Positions 8,620 to 16,622 of a stretch of 25,030 nucleotides of DNA are shown here, piece after piece. Both the position numbers and the translations under genes were made by a program. The notes under the pieces are model-generated. The model was not told the DNA's origin and did not search any database. It was given only the letters and a program-made list of their open reading frames with translations. The first letter of the stretch is position 1; each line of letters begins with the position of its first letter. Origin of the DNA: an uncultured Clostridia bacterium (lineage in GTDB: Bacteria; Bacillota_A; Clostridia; TANB77; CAG-508); the NCBI GenBank assembly GCA_944393295.1, contig CALXZR010000060.1:1-25030 (forward strand), written 5' to 3'.

Positions 8620-10509
8620 TTAAATTTCGCAAAAATTATAAGGTATATTTAAACTATCTAGGTTTTCTTTTTCTCTATTTGAACATGTAAATATTAATAT
8701 TTGATAATCTGAATATTCTTGTGAAATATATTTTAATATATTTCTTAATCTTTCATTATCAAAATATGCAAAAGCTTCATCTAAAATAATCGGCATTTTT
8801 TCTTCTGAAATTTCCTTTAATGCACTTAATCTTAAAGATAGATACATTTGATCTATTGTTCCTGTACTTAATCTATTAACAGGTAAATATTCTCCTGTTT
8901 CAATTTCAGCAGTTAAACCATTTACGTCATTTGGTCTTATATTTATATATTTTCCATTTGATATTTTCTGAATTATATTACTTAAATTTTGCATAAATTT
9001 TGGACTTATATTTTGTTTTACTTCTTCATAAGCGTTCTCTAGGCATTCTTTTGCAATTTCAAAAGATGAATTTAGTTTTAGTAATGTTTCTTTTTCTTCC
9101 TCAGCATCTTCTAATTTTTCTTCAATTTGAGATAATTCTTCAAGCTTCAAATTTAAACTTTCTGTATCATTTCTTATAGTATGTAATTTAAATTCTAGTG
9201 TATGAATTTTGTTTTCTACATTTTCAATTTCTTCTAAAATTTCCTCATATGAATAATCTGATACATTTAGCACATAATTTGCATTTAAGCTATTTATATA
9301 TTCTAACTTTAAACTGTCTTTATTTTTTTCAATTTCTTTCATTAGGCTATTATATTTTTCATTATATTCTTTACCCTTATTTTCTTTTGTTTCTGTTAAA
9401 ATTTTTATTTCTTTTGATATATTAGCTCTTATCTCTGCAAGCTCTTCTATTTTATCTTTTATATCTTTTTTATTTTTTAGAACTTTCACAGAAATTAAAA
9501 TTGCTACAATTATAATAGGAATTATTGATAAAACATTTATTAACATATTTTTATTAAAAATAAACATTCCTATACAAATTAAAGTAAATAATACTAAAAA
9601 TATATAATACATTTTAAGGTTAATTTTTTTCTTTTTTACATTACTTTCCGCATTTTCATCTATTTTGCCCTTTAAAAATTCTATTTTTTCTTCGTATTCT
9701 TTTTCTAAATTTTTATTTACATTTACTTCTGCTATTCTTACGCGATTATTTTCTAAATCTGATTTTAACTTTTTTAGAAAATTTTCTTTATTTTTTTCTT
9801 GCAAAAGCTCTTTTTCTATATTTTCTTTTTCGTCAATTCCTTTTTGTACATTGTCTTGTACTATTCTTAACTCTTTTTTTCTAGCTAAAAGATTGTCTAT
9901 ACTATTTAAAACTTTATTTAAAGGTCTTTGACTTGTTCTCTCTGTTCCTATTTTTTCTGTTTGCAATTTTGATAGCTTATCAAGAGATTTTTTGTAAGAA
10001 ATACTATCATCCCCTGTTGATATTAAATTACTTATTTTCTGTATAATTCCATTTTGATCATTTGGCTTTAGTCTAATTCCTTCTTGCTCAGAAATGGCCG
10101 TACTAAAGAAAGTATTTTCATCAACTCCTGTTTGTTCTGTAAAGAAATCAATTCCTTTTAATTTATCTATTTCAAATTCTTTTGAAATATCTTGTTGATC
10201 TTGATTATATATTATCGGATTTTTCTTTTTAAAGTCTCTAAAAACCTCGTATTTTTTTCCATTATCTAAAGTATACCCTATTTTTCCAGAAAATTCAGAT
10301 TTTGTCCAAGGCTTATATTTATCAAAATCTGAAATCTCTTTACCATTTTTATTTTTAGAAGCTCCATAAAGCATACAAGAGATAAATTTTAAAACACTGG
10401 ACTTACCAGCCTCATTTTTTCCATAAATTATATTAATATTATTCTCAAAATTTAATTCTTTTTGAGATAATTTTCCAAATCCATTTATCTTTAATTTATT
10501 AATTTTCAT
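8620..10509 (-). CDS. yhaN: YhaN-like SMC/Rad50-type ATPase with central membrane hairpin
   Basis: Partner ATPase of the YhaO nuclease; an SbcC/Rad50-like ABC ATPase probably acting on DNA ends. The N-terminal P-loop is GKNEAGKSS (residues 30-38). Coiled coils run at about 195-290 and 345-490. The C-terminal lobe carries the ABC signature RLSTGTIDQMYLSLRLSA and Walker B MPIILDEAF. Between the coils, at about 300-345, lie two strongly hydrophobic segments, starting MYYIFLVLFTLICIGMF and NVLSIIPIIIVAILIS, a feature also seen in Bacillus YhaN. At 629 aa it is clearly shorter than the roughly 950 aa of Bacillus YhaN, with the loss in the coiled-coil arms. It starts 13 bp after yhaO. Its ribosome-binding leader is shared almost base for base with ddl (see repeat at 10499). 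Confidence 0.88.
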   Translation of the reverse strand: MKINKLKINGFGKLSQKELNFENNINIIYGKNEAGKSSVLKFISCMLYGASKNKNGKEISDFDKYKPWTKSEFSGKIGYTLDNGKKYEVFRDFKKKNPIIYNQDQQDISKEFEIDKLKGIDFFTEQTGVDENTFFSTAISEQEGIRLKPNDQNGIIQKISNLISTGDDSISYKKSLDKLSKLQTEKIGTERTSQRPLNKVLNSIDNLLARKKELRIVQDNVQKGIDEKENIEKELLQEKNKENFLKKLKSDLENNRVRIAEVNVNKNLEKEYEEKIEFLKGKIDENAESNVKKKKINLKMYYIFLVLFTLICIGMFIFNKNMLINVLSIIPIIIVAILISVKVLKNKKDIKDKIEELAEIRANISKEIKILTETKENKGKEYNEKYNSLMKEIEKNKDSLKLEYINSLNANYVLNVSDYSYEEILEEIENVENKIHTLEFKLHTIRNDTESLNLKLEELSQIEEKLEDAEEEKETLLKLNSSFEIAKECLENAYEEVKQNISPKFMQNLSNIIQKISNGKYINIRPNDVNGLTAEIETGEYLPVNRLSTGTIDQMYLSLRLSALKEISEEKMPIILDEAFAYFDNERLRNILKYISQEYSDYQILIFTCSNREKENLDSLNIPYNFCEI

Positions 10510-10524
10510 TTTTATCTACCCCTT
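10499..10524 (-). repeat. 26-nt translation-initiation leader, copy 1 (yhaN)
   Basis: The minus-strand sequence, from AAGGGGTAGATAAAA through ATGAAAATTAA, is identical over 26 nt to the start region of ddl (17872-17897). It contains the AAGGGG Shine-Dalgarno site, the spacer and the first codons. Confidence 0.8.
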
Positions 10525-11596
10525 ACATTACTTCTAAACCAAGTTCTATAGCCTTTTCAATCTCTTCTTTTGATGCCTCACCATTTTTTAATTTTTTAAG
10601 TGCTTCTTTTATAAAAATACCTCTCAAACTATTTTCATTTGATAGTTTTTCTAGGTCATAGTTCAATGCAGTTTTATCTTTTATTTTTAATACATTTTCT
10701 GGATTTATTAGTTGTAATATTTCTCTTGTGTCTATTTCAAAATTTCTTTTTCCTTGAAGAGATATTTTATACATTATTCTTTCTTCATATTTCATATTAT
10801 TAATAGCTTCAATAATGTCCTCTTTTGTATTAAAATCACTTATATCTAATGTCTTTTCTTCAAACTTTCTTTCATCTATTGTTATAAATTCTGTTGTTAC
10901 TTCTCCATTTTGTACTTCACCTACAACCATTCCATGTTCTCCAAGCTCATCAAATCCAAAAGAAATAAGTGAACCAGGATAAATAATATTTTTTTCTTTT
11001 TCAAAATTAGTTTTATGTACATGGCCTAAAGCAATATAATCAAATTTAAGAGCCTTTAGTTTTGAATCTGTAACAGGACAATATGAAAGTCCTTTTGAGT
11101 CTTTAGAGCCATTTAAATCACAATGAAGCAATAAAATATTAGGCTTACCATTGTCTTTTACATTGATATCTTCTAAAGATATATTTTCTTTATAAAATTC
11201 TGTAAAAGCTGCTCCATATAAATTTATTTTATCGTCTTCATACTTTTCAATATTTTCACTTTTAAAAACATATACATTTTTTGAAAATGTATATGTAGCA
11301 TATATTGAATTTTTTAAGTATGGATCATGATTTCCTGGAACTATAAAAATTTTAGTATCTAATATTTCTCCAAATAAATTATTTATATAGTCTATAGAAG
11401 TTTTTTTCACATAATTTTGTTCATACAAATCTCCAGCAATAAAAAGATAATCTACTTTGTTTTCTTTGCAATAATTAGCAACCTTTTTCAAGGCATTTCT
11501 TTGTTCTAATCTTCTAATTTTACCTAGATTTCCTTTTTCACTTAGCTGCGTAAATGGACTGTCTAAATGCAAATCTGCTATATGTACAAATTTCAT
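10523..11596 (-). CDS. yhaO: YhaO-like metallophosphoesterase (SbcD/Mre11 type)
   Basis: A calcineurin-like DNA nuclease of the SbcD/Mre11 family. The five phosphoesterase motifs are visible: HIADLHLD at the N-terminus (D7, H9), GDLYE (about 56-60), GNHD (about 93-96), LLHCD (about 155) and GHVH (about 192-195). The C-terminal third is the capping/ATPase-contact region. The length of 357 aa fits YhaO. It heads a two-gene operon with yhaN, 13 bp apart, which is the standard arrangement of the complex. Its ATG is preceded by a poor purine-rich site (AGAAGTG). A TTGACG-17-TAAAAT promoter lies 46 bp upstream. Confidence 0.92.
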   Translation of the reverse strand: MKFVHIADLHLDSPFTQLSEKGNLGKIRRLEQRNALKKVANYCKENKVDYLFIAGDLYEQNYVKKTSIDYINNLFGEILDTKIFIVPGNHDPYLKNSIYATYTFSKNVYVFKSENIEKYEDDKINLYGAAFTEFYKENISLEDINVKDNGKPNILLLHCDLNGSKDSKGLSYCPVTDSKLKALKFDYIALGHVHKTNFEKEKNIIYPGSLISFGFDELGEHGMVVGEVQNGEVTTEFITIDERKFEEKTLDISDFNTKEDIIEAINNMKYEERIMYKISLQGKRNFEIDTREILQLINPENVLKIKDKTALNYDLEKLSNENSLRGIFIKEALKKLKNGEASKEEIEKAIELGLEVM

Positions 11597-11641
11597 ATTT
11601 TCACTTCTTTCTTTTACTATTTTCTAATTTTAACATAGTAA

Positions 11642-11670
11642 ATTTTATCATATTAAATAAAGTTCGTCAA
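11642..11670 (-). promoter_or_regulatory. Promoter of yhaO-yhaN
   Basis: On the minus strand: -35 TTGACG (11665-11670), 17-bp spacer, -10 TAAAAT (11642-11647). Confidence 0.7.
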
Positions 11671-11710
11671 TATTTATACTAAAAACTTGTTCGCCTTTAA
11701 GATAAAACTA

Positions 11711-11738
11711 AAGCATTAACCATTTATAGTTAATGCTT
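11711..11738 (-). terminator. Intrinsic terminator of the coupling-protein operon
   Basis: A perfect 10-bp stem (11711-11720 with 11729-11738) with an 8-nt loop begins 8 bp after the stop at 11746. TTAGTTTTA follows on the minus strand. Confidence 0.7.
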
Positions 11739-11745
11739 CTTAATT

Positions 11746-13800
11746 TTATTCATCTATTGAACCAAATAATTCATCAAATTTTGCTTCTAATTCCTTTTGA
11801 ATATCAACAAGTTCTTCTTGTCTTGCTTCTTCTTCTGTTTTTGTAGCTACTGCTTGTGCAGTGCCTGCATTTGAAGTAGAAGCTTTACCTGAATTACTTG
11901 CATTTGGAGATTTATTCTCTATATCTTCAAATAAATCATTTAAAGACTCTAAGCTTTGTGCTTTTCCTGCATTTGCATCTTGTCCTTCTTCATATGGTTG
12001 ATATGGATTGTACTTTCTCCAAACTCCTCTTTCTATATGTACATCATTGTGATCTGCCTTATATCTATTTACTATTTTGCTTTCTGGATATTTAAAATAA
12101 TAATATTTATTTGCTTTTATAGGTTTTATACCTTTTTCAAATATAATACAAATGTCATTATCTAATCTTCTAAGTTCATCTGGTGTAAGTAACGCTCTAC
12201 CCATAATCTGATCAGATTCACTCTTTCCTTGTTTCCAATCTTCTCTATCTTTATTAACAGATACGCTATCTCTTGAAATAGTTTTTTCTCCTAATGCTTT
12301 TGAGAAGTATTCAACTGTTTTTTGAGAGTTAGATCCTAGGAAAAGGTGTGTATCACAGTTACCCATAATAGTTTCATGAGCATCTTTATAAACAGCTTCT
12401 AATTGGTCTAAATTTTGTAAAATTACGCTAAATGAAATTTTTCTACTTCTTGATGTAGATATCTTTTTATCAAAATCTGGTATATGTCCAATATTTGCAA
12501 ACTCGTCAAGTATAAAATATGTAGGTACTGGCAAAGCGCCACCATTTAAATCTGCAAAATCATATAATTGTTGTATCATCTGCGAGAAGAAAATTGTAAG
12601 TAAGAAATCATATGCTGTATGTGTATCAGATGAAATAACAAATACTACTGTTTTAGTTTTTCCTATATTAGTAAAATCTATTGTATCTGTAGAAGTAACC
12701 TCTGCTATTTCTCTAGAATCAAACTTACCAAGTTTAGATTGAAGTGTTCCAAGTACAGATCCAAAAGTCTTTTCTGGTAGCATTTCTATATTTTTGTAAT
12801 ACATTCTAGCTGGATGATCATATGGTAATTGATTCATTAAATTTGTAAGTAAATTGTCTCCACCATTATTGTTTGCAGTTCTTACAAGCTCTGAACAACT
12901 TGCCAAGCTTTGTTCTTCTGGTGGTCTTACTGCTTTTAAATAATAAATCAAAGCCTTCATTAGCATTTCTGCCATATCATCCCAGAATGGATCTGAGCTT
13001 TTTCCTTCTCCTTGTCCTTTTACAATTGTATTTGCTATAACGTCAACATCTATTTCGTTGTTTATATGATGCAAAGGATTGTATCCATCACTATTTTGTG
13101 GATGGACTAAATTTAATACTTTTACATCATAACCTTTTTCTTTAAAATATCCTGCTGTTTTATCGTAAAGTTCTCCTTTAGGATCTGTAAATACATAAGA
13201 ACCTAAAAGTTGCAAAGCATTTGGAATAACATATGATGCAGATTTACCAGCACCAGAACCACCGACAACTAAAACATTTACGTTACCACGTTTATCTACT
13301 GGTAAATAATTTTTTTCTGCAAGAACAATACCCTTGTTTCTACTTAAAACTTTATATTGTTCTCCATTTTCACTCCAATCACTTGAACCATGTTCTATAT
13401 CATCATACTCATGCTTTGGAAAGGCTTTTGCTATACCAACTAAAACAAATAAACCATAAAATCCCAAAAAATATGGAACTACCATTCCAAAAACACTTCC
13501 ATAGCCATAATTTCCAGCTATTGCTAAACCTAAGGCAGTAAATGGTCTAGTTATATATACACCTAATTGTGTTAAGAAAATATCCCAAGAAAAACCATCT
13601 CCTGTTTTCTCTGGTAATTCATCAAAACCAATGTTTAAATCTACTTTTAATTCTTCTGGTATACCATCAAAACCTTGTTTTATTGCAACACTAAAAGGTG
13701 CAATCGCCCATATTATAATTACTAATACAAGAATTGCACTTACAATTAACTTTCCTTTTATTTTTATAATTGCTTTTTTTAATTTTTCAAAAAAACCCAT
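11746..13800 (-). CDS. VirD4/TraG-type coupling ATPase (type IV secretion)
   Basis: An inner-membrane hexameric ATPase of the VirD4/TraG/TraD family, which brings DNA-protein or protein substrates to a type IV secretion channel. Membrane helices lie at about 18-40 and 86-124 (probably two spans). The P-loop VVGGSGAGKSAS is at 178-189, followed by FTDPKGELYD (204-213). Walker B FILDEFANIGHI is at 429-440, and the NLDQL / LFLGSN region follows. After about residue 600 the protein becomes an Asn/Ser/Ala-rich linker and ends in a Glu-rich acidic tail, a likely docking surface. It is the third gene of an operon with two unrecognised proteins. No relaxase, VirB4 or channel gene is visible within the window, so it is an orphan here. 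The ATG has AAGGTG upstream. Confidence 0.92.
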   Translation of the reverse strand: MGFFEKLKKAIIKIKGKLIVSAILVLVIIIWAIAPFSVAIKQGFDGIPEELKVDLNIGFDELPEKTGDGFSWDIFLTQLGVYITRPFTALGLAIAGNYGYGSVFGMVVPYFLGFYGLFVLVGIAKAFPKHEYDDIEHGSSDWSENGEQYKVLSRNKGIVLAEKNYLPVDKRGNVNVLVVGGSGAGKSASYVIPNALQLLGSYVFTDPKGELYDKTAGYFKEKGYDVKVLNLVHPQNSDGYNPLHHINNEIDVDVIANTIVKGQGEGKSSDPFWDDMAEMLMKALIYYLKAVRPPEEQSLASCSELVRTANNNGGDNLLTNLMNQLPYDHPARMYYKNIEMLPEKTFGSVLGTLQSKLGKFDSREIAEVTSTDTIDFTNIGKTKTVVFVISSDTHTAYDFLLTIFFSQMIQQLYDFADLNGGALPVPTYFILDEFANIGHIPDFDKKISTSRSRKISFSVILQNLDQLEAVYKDAHETIMGNCDTHLFLGSNSQKTVEYFSKALGEKTISRDSVSVNKDREDWKQGKSESDQIMGRALLTPDELRRLDNDICIIFEKGIKPIKANKYYYFKYPESKIVNRYKADHNDVHIERGVWRKYNPYQPYEEGQDANAGKAQSLESLNDLFEDIENKSPNASNSGKASTSNAGTAQAVATKTEEEARQEELVDIQKELEAKFDELFGSIDE

Positions 13801-13827
13801 TCAATTCACCTTTTCTTAAGTAAATTT

Positions 13828-14235
13828 TTATTTATCTAGGTCTTCACCTTTTTCTTCTGCTTCCTTCTCTGCTTTTTCTTTTGCCTTCATAGCAGTTTTT
13901 GCTTTTCTTATAGCTTTTGATTTGTTATTTTGCGTTGGCAAAGAAATAACAACACATTCATTTGCTAAAATTTGTTCCATTCCTAAAGCATTAGGTTGTT
14001 CAACATTAATATATGAACCACTAGCATTTGAATCACTACTAGAATTTGAATTACTTTCGCTCGTTTTATCTTTTATATTCTCTTTAGGTTGGCATATCAC
14101 AAATTTTCCCTTTACATCAGCATATTTTCTTGCATCATAAAGTTTTCTTAATGCATCTTCATTGACATACTTAACTTCAATATCTCTTTCTTTTCCACTT
14201 CCTTCATTTGAAGGTTTAGTAGTATCCTCGTTCAT
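13828..14235 (-). CDS. Hypothetical protein, about 135 aa, charged C-terminus
   Basis: Not recognised. It is the second gene of the coupling-protein operon, 27 bp before that gene and 31 bp after the first. Three starts are possible: a GTG at 14253, an ATG at 14241 and an ATG at 14235. The AAAGGAG site at 14244-14250 is 8 bp from the last and only 2 bp from the middle one, so 14235 is preferred. The N-terminus is polar. Residues about 20-45 are followed by a Ser/Asn-rich linker (SNSNSSSDSN), then a short hydrophobic stretch (ECVVISLP) and a Lys/Ala/Glu helix at the end. No membrane span. Linkage suggests a function with the ATPase, perhaps as substrate adaptor; that is inference. Confidence 0.7.
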   Translation of the reverse strand: MNEDTTKPSNEGSGKERDIEVKYVNEDALRKLYDARKYADVKGKFVICQPKENIKDKTSESNSNSSSDSNASGSYINVEQPNALGMEQILANECVVISLPTQNNKSKAIRKAKTAMKAKEKAEKEAEEKGEDLDK

Positions 14236-14266
14236 ACTCATTTCTCCTTTCACTAAGAAACGTGCT

Positions 14267-14803
14267 CTATTTTTTCTTATTATCTGAACCTATCTCAAAA
14301 GCAAAATACTTTTTATATGGTTTTAATTTACATTTTCCTTTTACTTCTTTTGTTTCTTCATCAAAATACAAAATAGGTTTAACTTCTTCTGTTGTTTCTG
14401 GATCAATAATAGAAATTGGTCTTTTCATATTTGGTGTATATGCAAACTCCTTATATTCTGTTGCCTCTTCATTGTACAATGTTTTAAAACTCATTGGCAT
14501 TGGCTTTTTAGATATTTTAACTACATCATAGTCTAAAAATCCCATATTTACGATAACCTTTTCTTTTCCAAAAGACAAAATAACTAATGGATTCCCATCA
14601 GGTGCAGGATTATCAACATAAAAAGTCTTCTTTTTACGTTCTCCTATTATTTCCTCTGTATAATCTAATCTTTCTACTGTGTATTTCGGTGAAGTTTTTA
14701 AATATTCTTTTTCTGTTCTGTTTACTTGGTAAATAACCGTATTTGTCCCTTTAGGATCTGTTATACTAAAATATTTACCCTGTAAATTTTCTTCTTCTTC
14801 CAT
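14267..14803 (-). CDS. Hypothetical protein, 178 aa, beta-rich, first gene of the coupling operon
   Basis: Not recognised. It is a soluble, beta-strand-like protein with many short alternating hydrophobic segments (TNTVIYQV, KKTFYVDN, PLVILSFGKEKVIVNMGF, KPILYFDEE) and a basic C-terminus ending NKKK. There is no signal peptide or membrane segment. The ATG has AAGGGGTG upstream, a variant of the AAGGGG site used by yhaN and ddl. It is driven by the strongest promoter in the window. It is 31 bp from the next gene, so the three genes form one transcript with the VirD4-type ATPase. Confidence 0.72.
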   Translation of the reverse strand: MEEEENLQGKYFSITDPKGTNTVIYQVNRTEKEYLKTSPKYTVERLDYTEEIIGERKKKTFYVDNPAPDGNPLVILSFGKEKVIVNMGFLDYDVVKISKKPMPMSFKTLYNEEATEYKEFAYTPNMKRPISIIDPETTEEVKPILYFDEETKEVKGKCKLKPYKKYFAFEIGSDNKKK

Positions 14804-14832
14804 AAGTTAATACACCCCTTTATACATTTCTC

Positions 14833-14903
14833 AATGCGTTTTTTCCTTTGTATAAGTTCACTTTTTTATTATACAGTATAAAAGTGCTATTTGTCAACGC
14901 ATT
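14833..14903. repeat. Inverted repeat flanking the coupling-operon promoter
   Basis: AATGCGTT (14833-14840) and AACGCATT (14896-14903) are perfect 8-bp inverted copies. The right copy overlaps the -35 box and the left lies in the leader. A second inverted pair, CACTTTT (14859-14865) and AAAAGTG (14880-14886), encloses the -10 box. Either could be an operator; no regulator is encoded next to it. Confidence 0.5.
14868..14897 (-). promoter_or_regulatory. Consensus promoter of the coupling-protein operon
   Basis: On the minus strand: -35 TTGACA (14892-14897), 18-bp spacer, -10 TATAAT (14868-14873). Both hexamers match the sigma-A consensus exactly, the only such pair found in the window. Confidence 0.85.
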
Positions 14904-14943
14904 TTTAAATTTATGTTAACTTTGTTTTGCTATTTAATTTATA

Positions 14944-15834
14944 TTATGAAATTCTTGGATTGTAAGTAGATACTGCTTCTAATTGTTTATATAAATTCTT
15001 TTCTATCTCTGTTATATGTTTTGGTAACATAATCTTGGCTTCTAGAATTAAATTACCTCTTCCTCCTTTTCCATCTTTATAACCTTTATTTGGTATAGTT
15101 ATTTGTTCACCACTCTGTGTTCCTGCTGGTATATATACATTTATATCTTCATTTATTCCATTAAAAGTAATTTTTGTACTTAAAGCTGCTTCCCAAGGTG
15201 TTAAATTTAGGTAAGATTTTATATCATACCCTTTTAAATAGAATTTATCATCATCTTTTATTTTTATTCTTATAAACAAGTCACCATTTTTTCCGCCGTT
15301 TTTTCCTGGCTTTCCCTGTCCTAGTAATCTTATTTTTTCGTTATGTTGAATTCCTGCTGGAACTTGTATTCTTAGAGTTTTCATTGTTCCTTCTACTGTC
15401 CTTAGTGAAATTTTCTTTTCCACTCCTCTAAAAGCTTCTTCTATTGATATTTTTAGTTCGGTTTCTACATTTTCGCCTTTTGCTGCTCTTGGGCCTGTTT
15501 TTTTAGGAAGCTCTTCTCCGTCTATATTTCCAAAGAAAATATGGAAAAAATCGCTAAATAATGAATCTGAACTTCTTTTGCTTTCTTCATAAGTATTATT
15601 TTTTCTTCCTACGTTTCTATTCCACATTCTATCATATTTTCTTTTTGATGTAATATTAGATAATACTCTATAAGCTTCATTTATATCTTTAAATCTTTCT
15701 TCATAATTTTTATTCCCTATATTAACATCTGGATGATATTTTTTTGCTTGCTCTCTATATGCATTTTTTATTTGTATATCACTTACTCTATTAGTTTCCA
15801 AGCCTAAAATTTTATAGTAATCTTTGAAAATCAT
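14944..15834 (-). CDS. DnaJ/CbpA-type co-chaperone without zinc finger
   Basis: A Hsp40 co-chaperone that stimulates a DnaK-type Hsp70. The N-terminal J domain (about 4-68) has the HPD motif at 34-36 and a DYYKILG start. A short linker (70-115) replaces the usual Gly/Phe region. The two C-terminal beta-barrel substrate domains follow (VEGTMKTLRIQVPAGIQHNEKIRLLGQG and INVYIPAGTQSGEQITIP style segments). The cysteine-rich zinc domain of classical DnaJ is absent, so this is the CbpA class. The length of 296 aa is normal for that class. The ATG has GGAGG seven bases upstream. It is monocistronic with its own promoter, with no hrcA/grpE/dnaK neighbours and no CIRCE element. Confidence 0.93.
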   Translation of the reverse strand: MIFKDYYKILGLETNRVSDIQIKNAYREQAKKYHPDVNIGNKNYEERFKDINEAYRVLSNITSKRKYDRMWNRNVGRKNNTYEESKRSSDSLFSDFFHIFFGNIDGEELPKKTGPRAAKGENVETELKISIEEAFRGVEKKISLRTVEGTMKTLRIQVPAGIQHNEKIRLLGQGKPGKNGGKNGDLFIRIKIKDDDKFYLKGYDIKSYLNLTPWEAALSTKITFNGINEDINVYIPAGTQSGEQITIPNKGYKDGKGGRGNLILEAKIMLPKHITEIEKNLYKQLEAVSTYNPRIS

Positions 15835-15870
15835 TTCAACATCCTCCGAACTTTTTCAAAATTCGAGTTT

Positions 15871-15899
15871 ATTATATCATCTAACGTTTTTTTTGTGAA
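15871..15899 (-). promoter_or_regulatory. Promoter of the CbpA-type gene
   Basis: On the minus strand: -35 TTCACA (15894-15899), 17-bp spacer, extended -10 TGATATAAT (hexamer 15871-15876). Confidence 0.72.
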
Positions 15900-15991
15900 G
15901 TTTTTTCAAAAGATTTTTTATATTTTTTGTAGATTTATAAATAATATTTACAAATTATGAAAAGTTTTATTTTTTGTTAAATTTATATGAA

Positions 15992-16032
15992 AAATATAGA
16001 GAATAGTTTAATATAAACTATTCTCTATATTT
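15992..16032 (-). terminator. Terminator hairpin after yqeK
   Basis: A perfect 19-bp stem (15992-16010 with 16014-16032) with a 3-nt loop lies 9 bp after the yqeK stop. The minus-strand tail is T-rich but interrupted. It ends the hydrolase-murF-ddl-yqeK operon. Confidence 0.75.
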
Positions 16033-16040
16033 AATTTATT

Positions 16041-16604
16041 TTATAAATCTTTAATTAAAAAATTGTAAGCTCTTACTGTATCTGTATGTAATAGTTTTTC
16101 TTCTTCAGTTCTCATCTTAATAGTTTTCTTTAAACCATAAATGATTGCTTTATCTAAATTCTTCTTGGATAGTTCATACATATAATTGGTATCTTCGTAT
16201 TTTCTATCTTTTCCTGTATAATCTGCTATATATATTATTTTATCTAAAAGTGTCATATTTTCCCTTCCCGTTGTATGGTAAGCAATAGCATCACAAATCT
16301 CTTTATCTAACCCAAACTTAGTTTCTGCAATTTTGGCAGCTACTTTTGAATGAATTAAACCAGTACTTTCTTTTTCGATTTCATCTAATATAACTCCTAG
16401 CTTTTCTGCATTTGAAATTCTTTCTTCCTTTGGAATTTCCTTTGCTATATCGTGTAGAATTCCTGCTATTTGAGCTTTTTCTATATTTGCACCATAAATT
16501 TTTGCATATTCCATTGCCCTTTCCATTACACAAACAGAATGATAAAATCTTTTTTCAGATAAAGTATTTTTTACTACTTCAAAAATCTCTTCAAATTTTT
16601 CCAC
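16041..16604 (-). CDS. yqeK: YqeK: HD-domain diadenosine tetraphosphatase
   Basis: A symmetrical Ap4A hydrolase (YqeK family, HD superfamily) that splits Ap4A to two ADP. Metal ligands visible: H22 in YHSVCVMER, H51-D52 in AGILHDIAKE, H80-region HSKVAAKIA, YHTTGRENMT and IIYIADYTGKDR. The length of 187 aa is typical. It starts with GTG at 16604, supported by AAAGGA eight bases upstream and the 18-bp spacing from ddl. It is the last gene of the cell-wall operon. Elsewhere yqeK is often with nadD and rsfS; here it follows ddl instead. Confidence 0.93.
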   Translation of the reverse strand: MEKFEEIFEVVKNTLSEKRFYHSVCVMERAMEYAKIYGANIEKAQIAGILHDIAKEIPKEERISNAEKLGVILDEIEKESTGLIHSKVAAKIAETKFGLDKEICDAIAYHTTGRENMTLLDKIIYIADYTGKDRKYEDTNYMYELSKKNLDKAIIYGLKKTIKMRTEEEKLLHTDTVRAYNFLIKDL

Positions 16605-16622
16605 TTTTATTTTCCTTTAATT

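Noticed and set aside
14833..14903. Riboswitch or structured leader RNA before the coupling operon
   Set aside because: Part of the palindromic sequence lies upstream of the transcription start, so it is better explained as DNA operator sites.
15835..16040. CIRCE or other heat-shock operator before the DnaJ-type gene
   Set aside because: No TTAGCACTC-N9-GAGTGCTAA-like repeat is present; only an ordinary promoter and the yqeK terminator.
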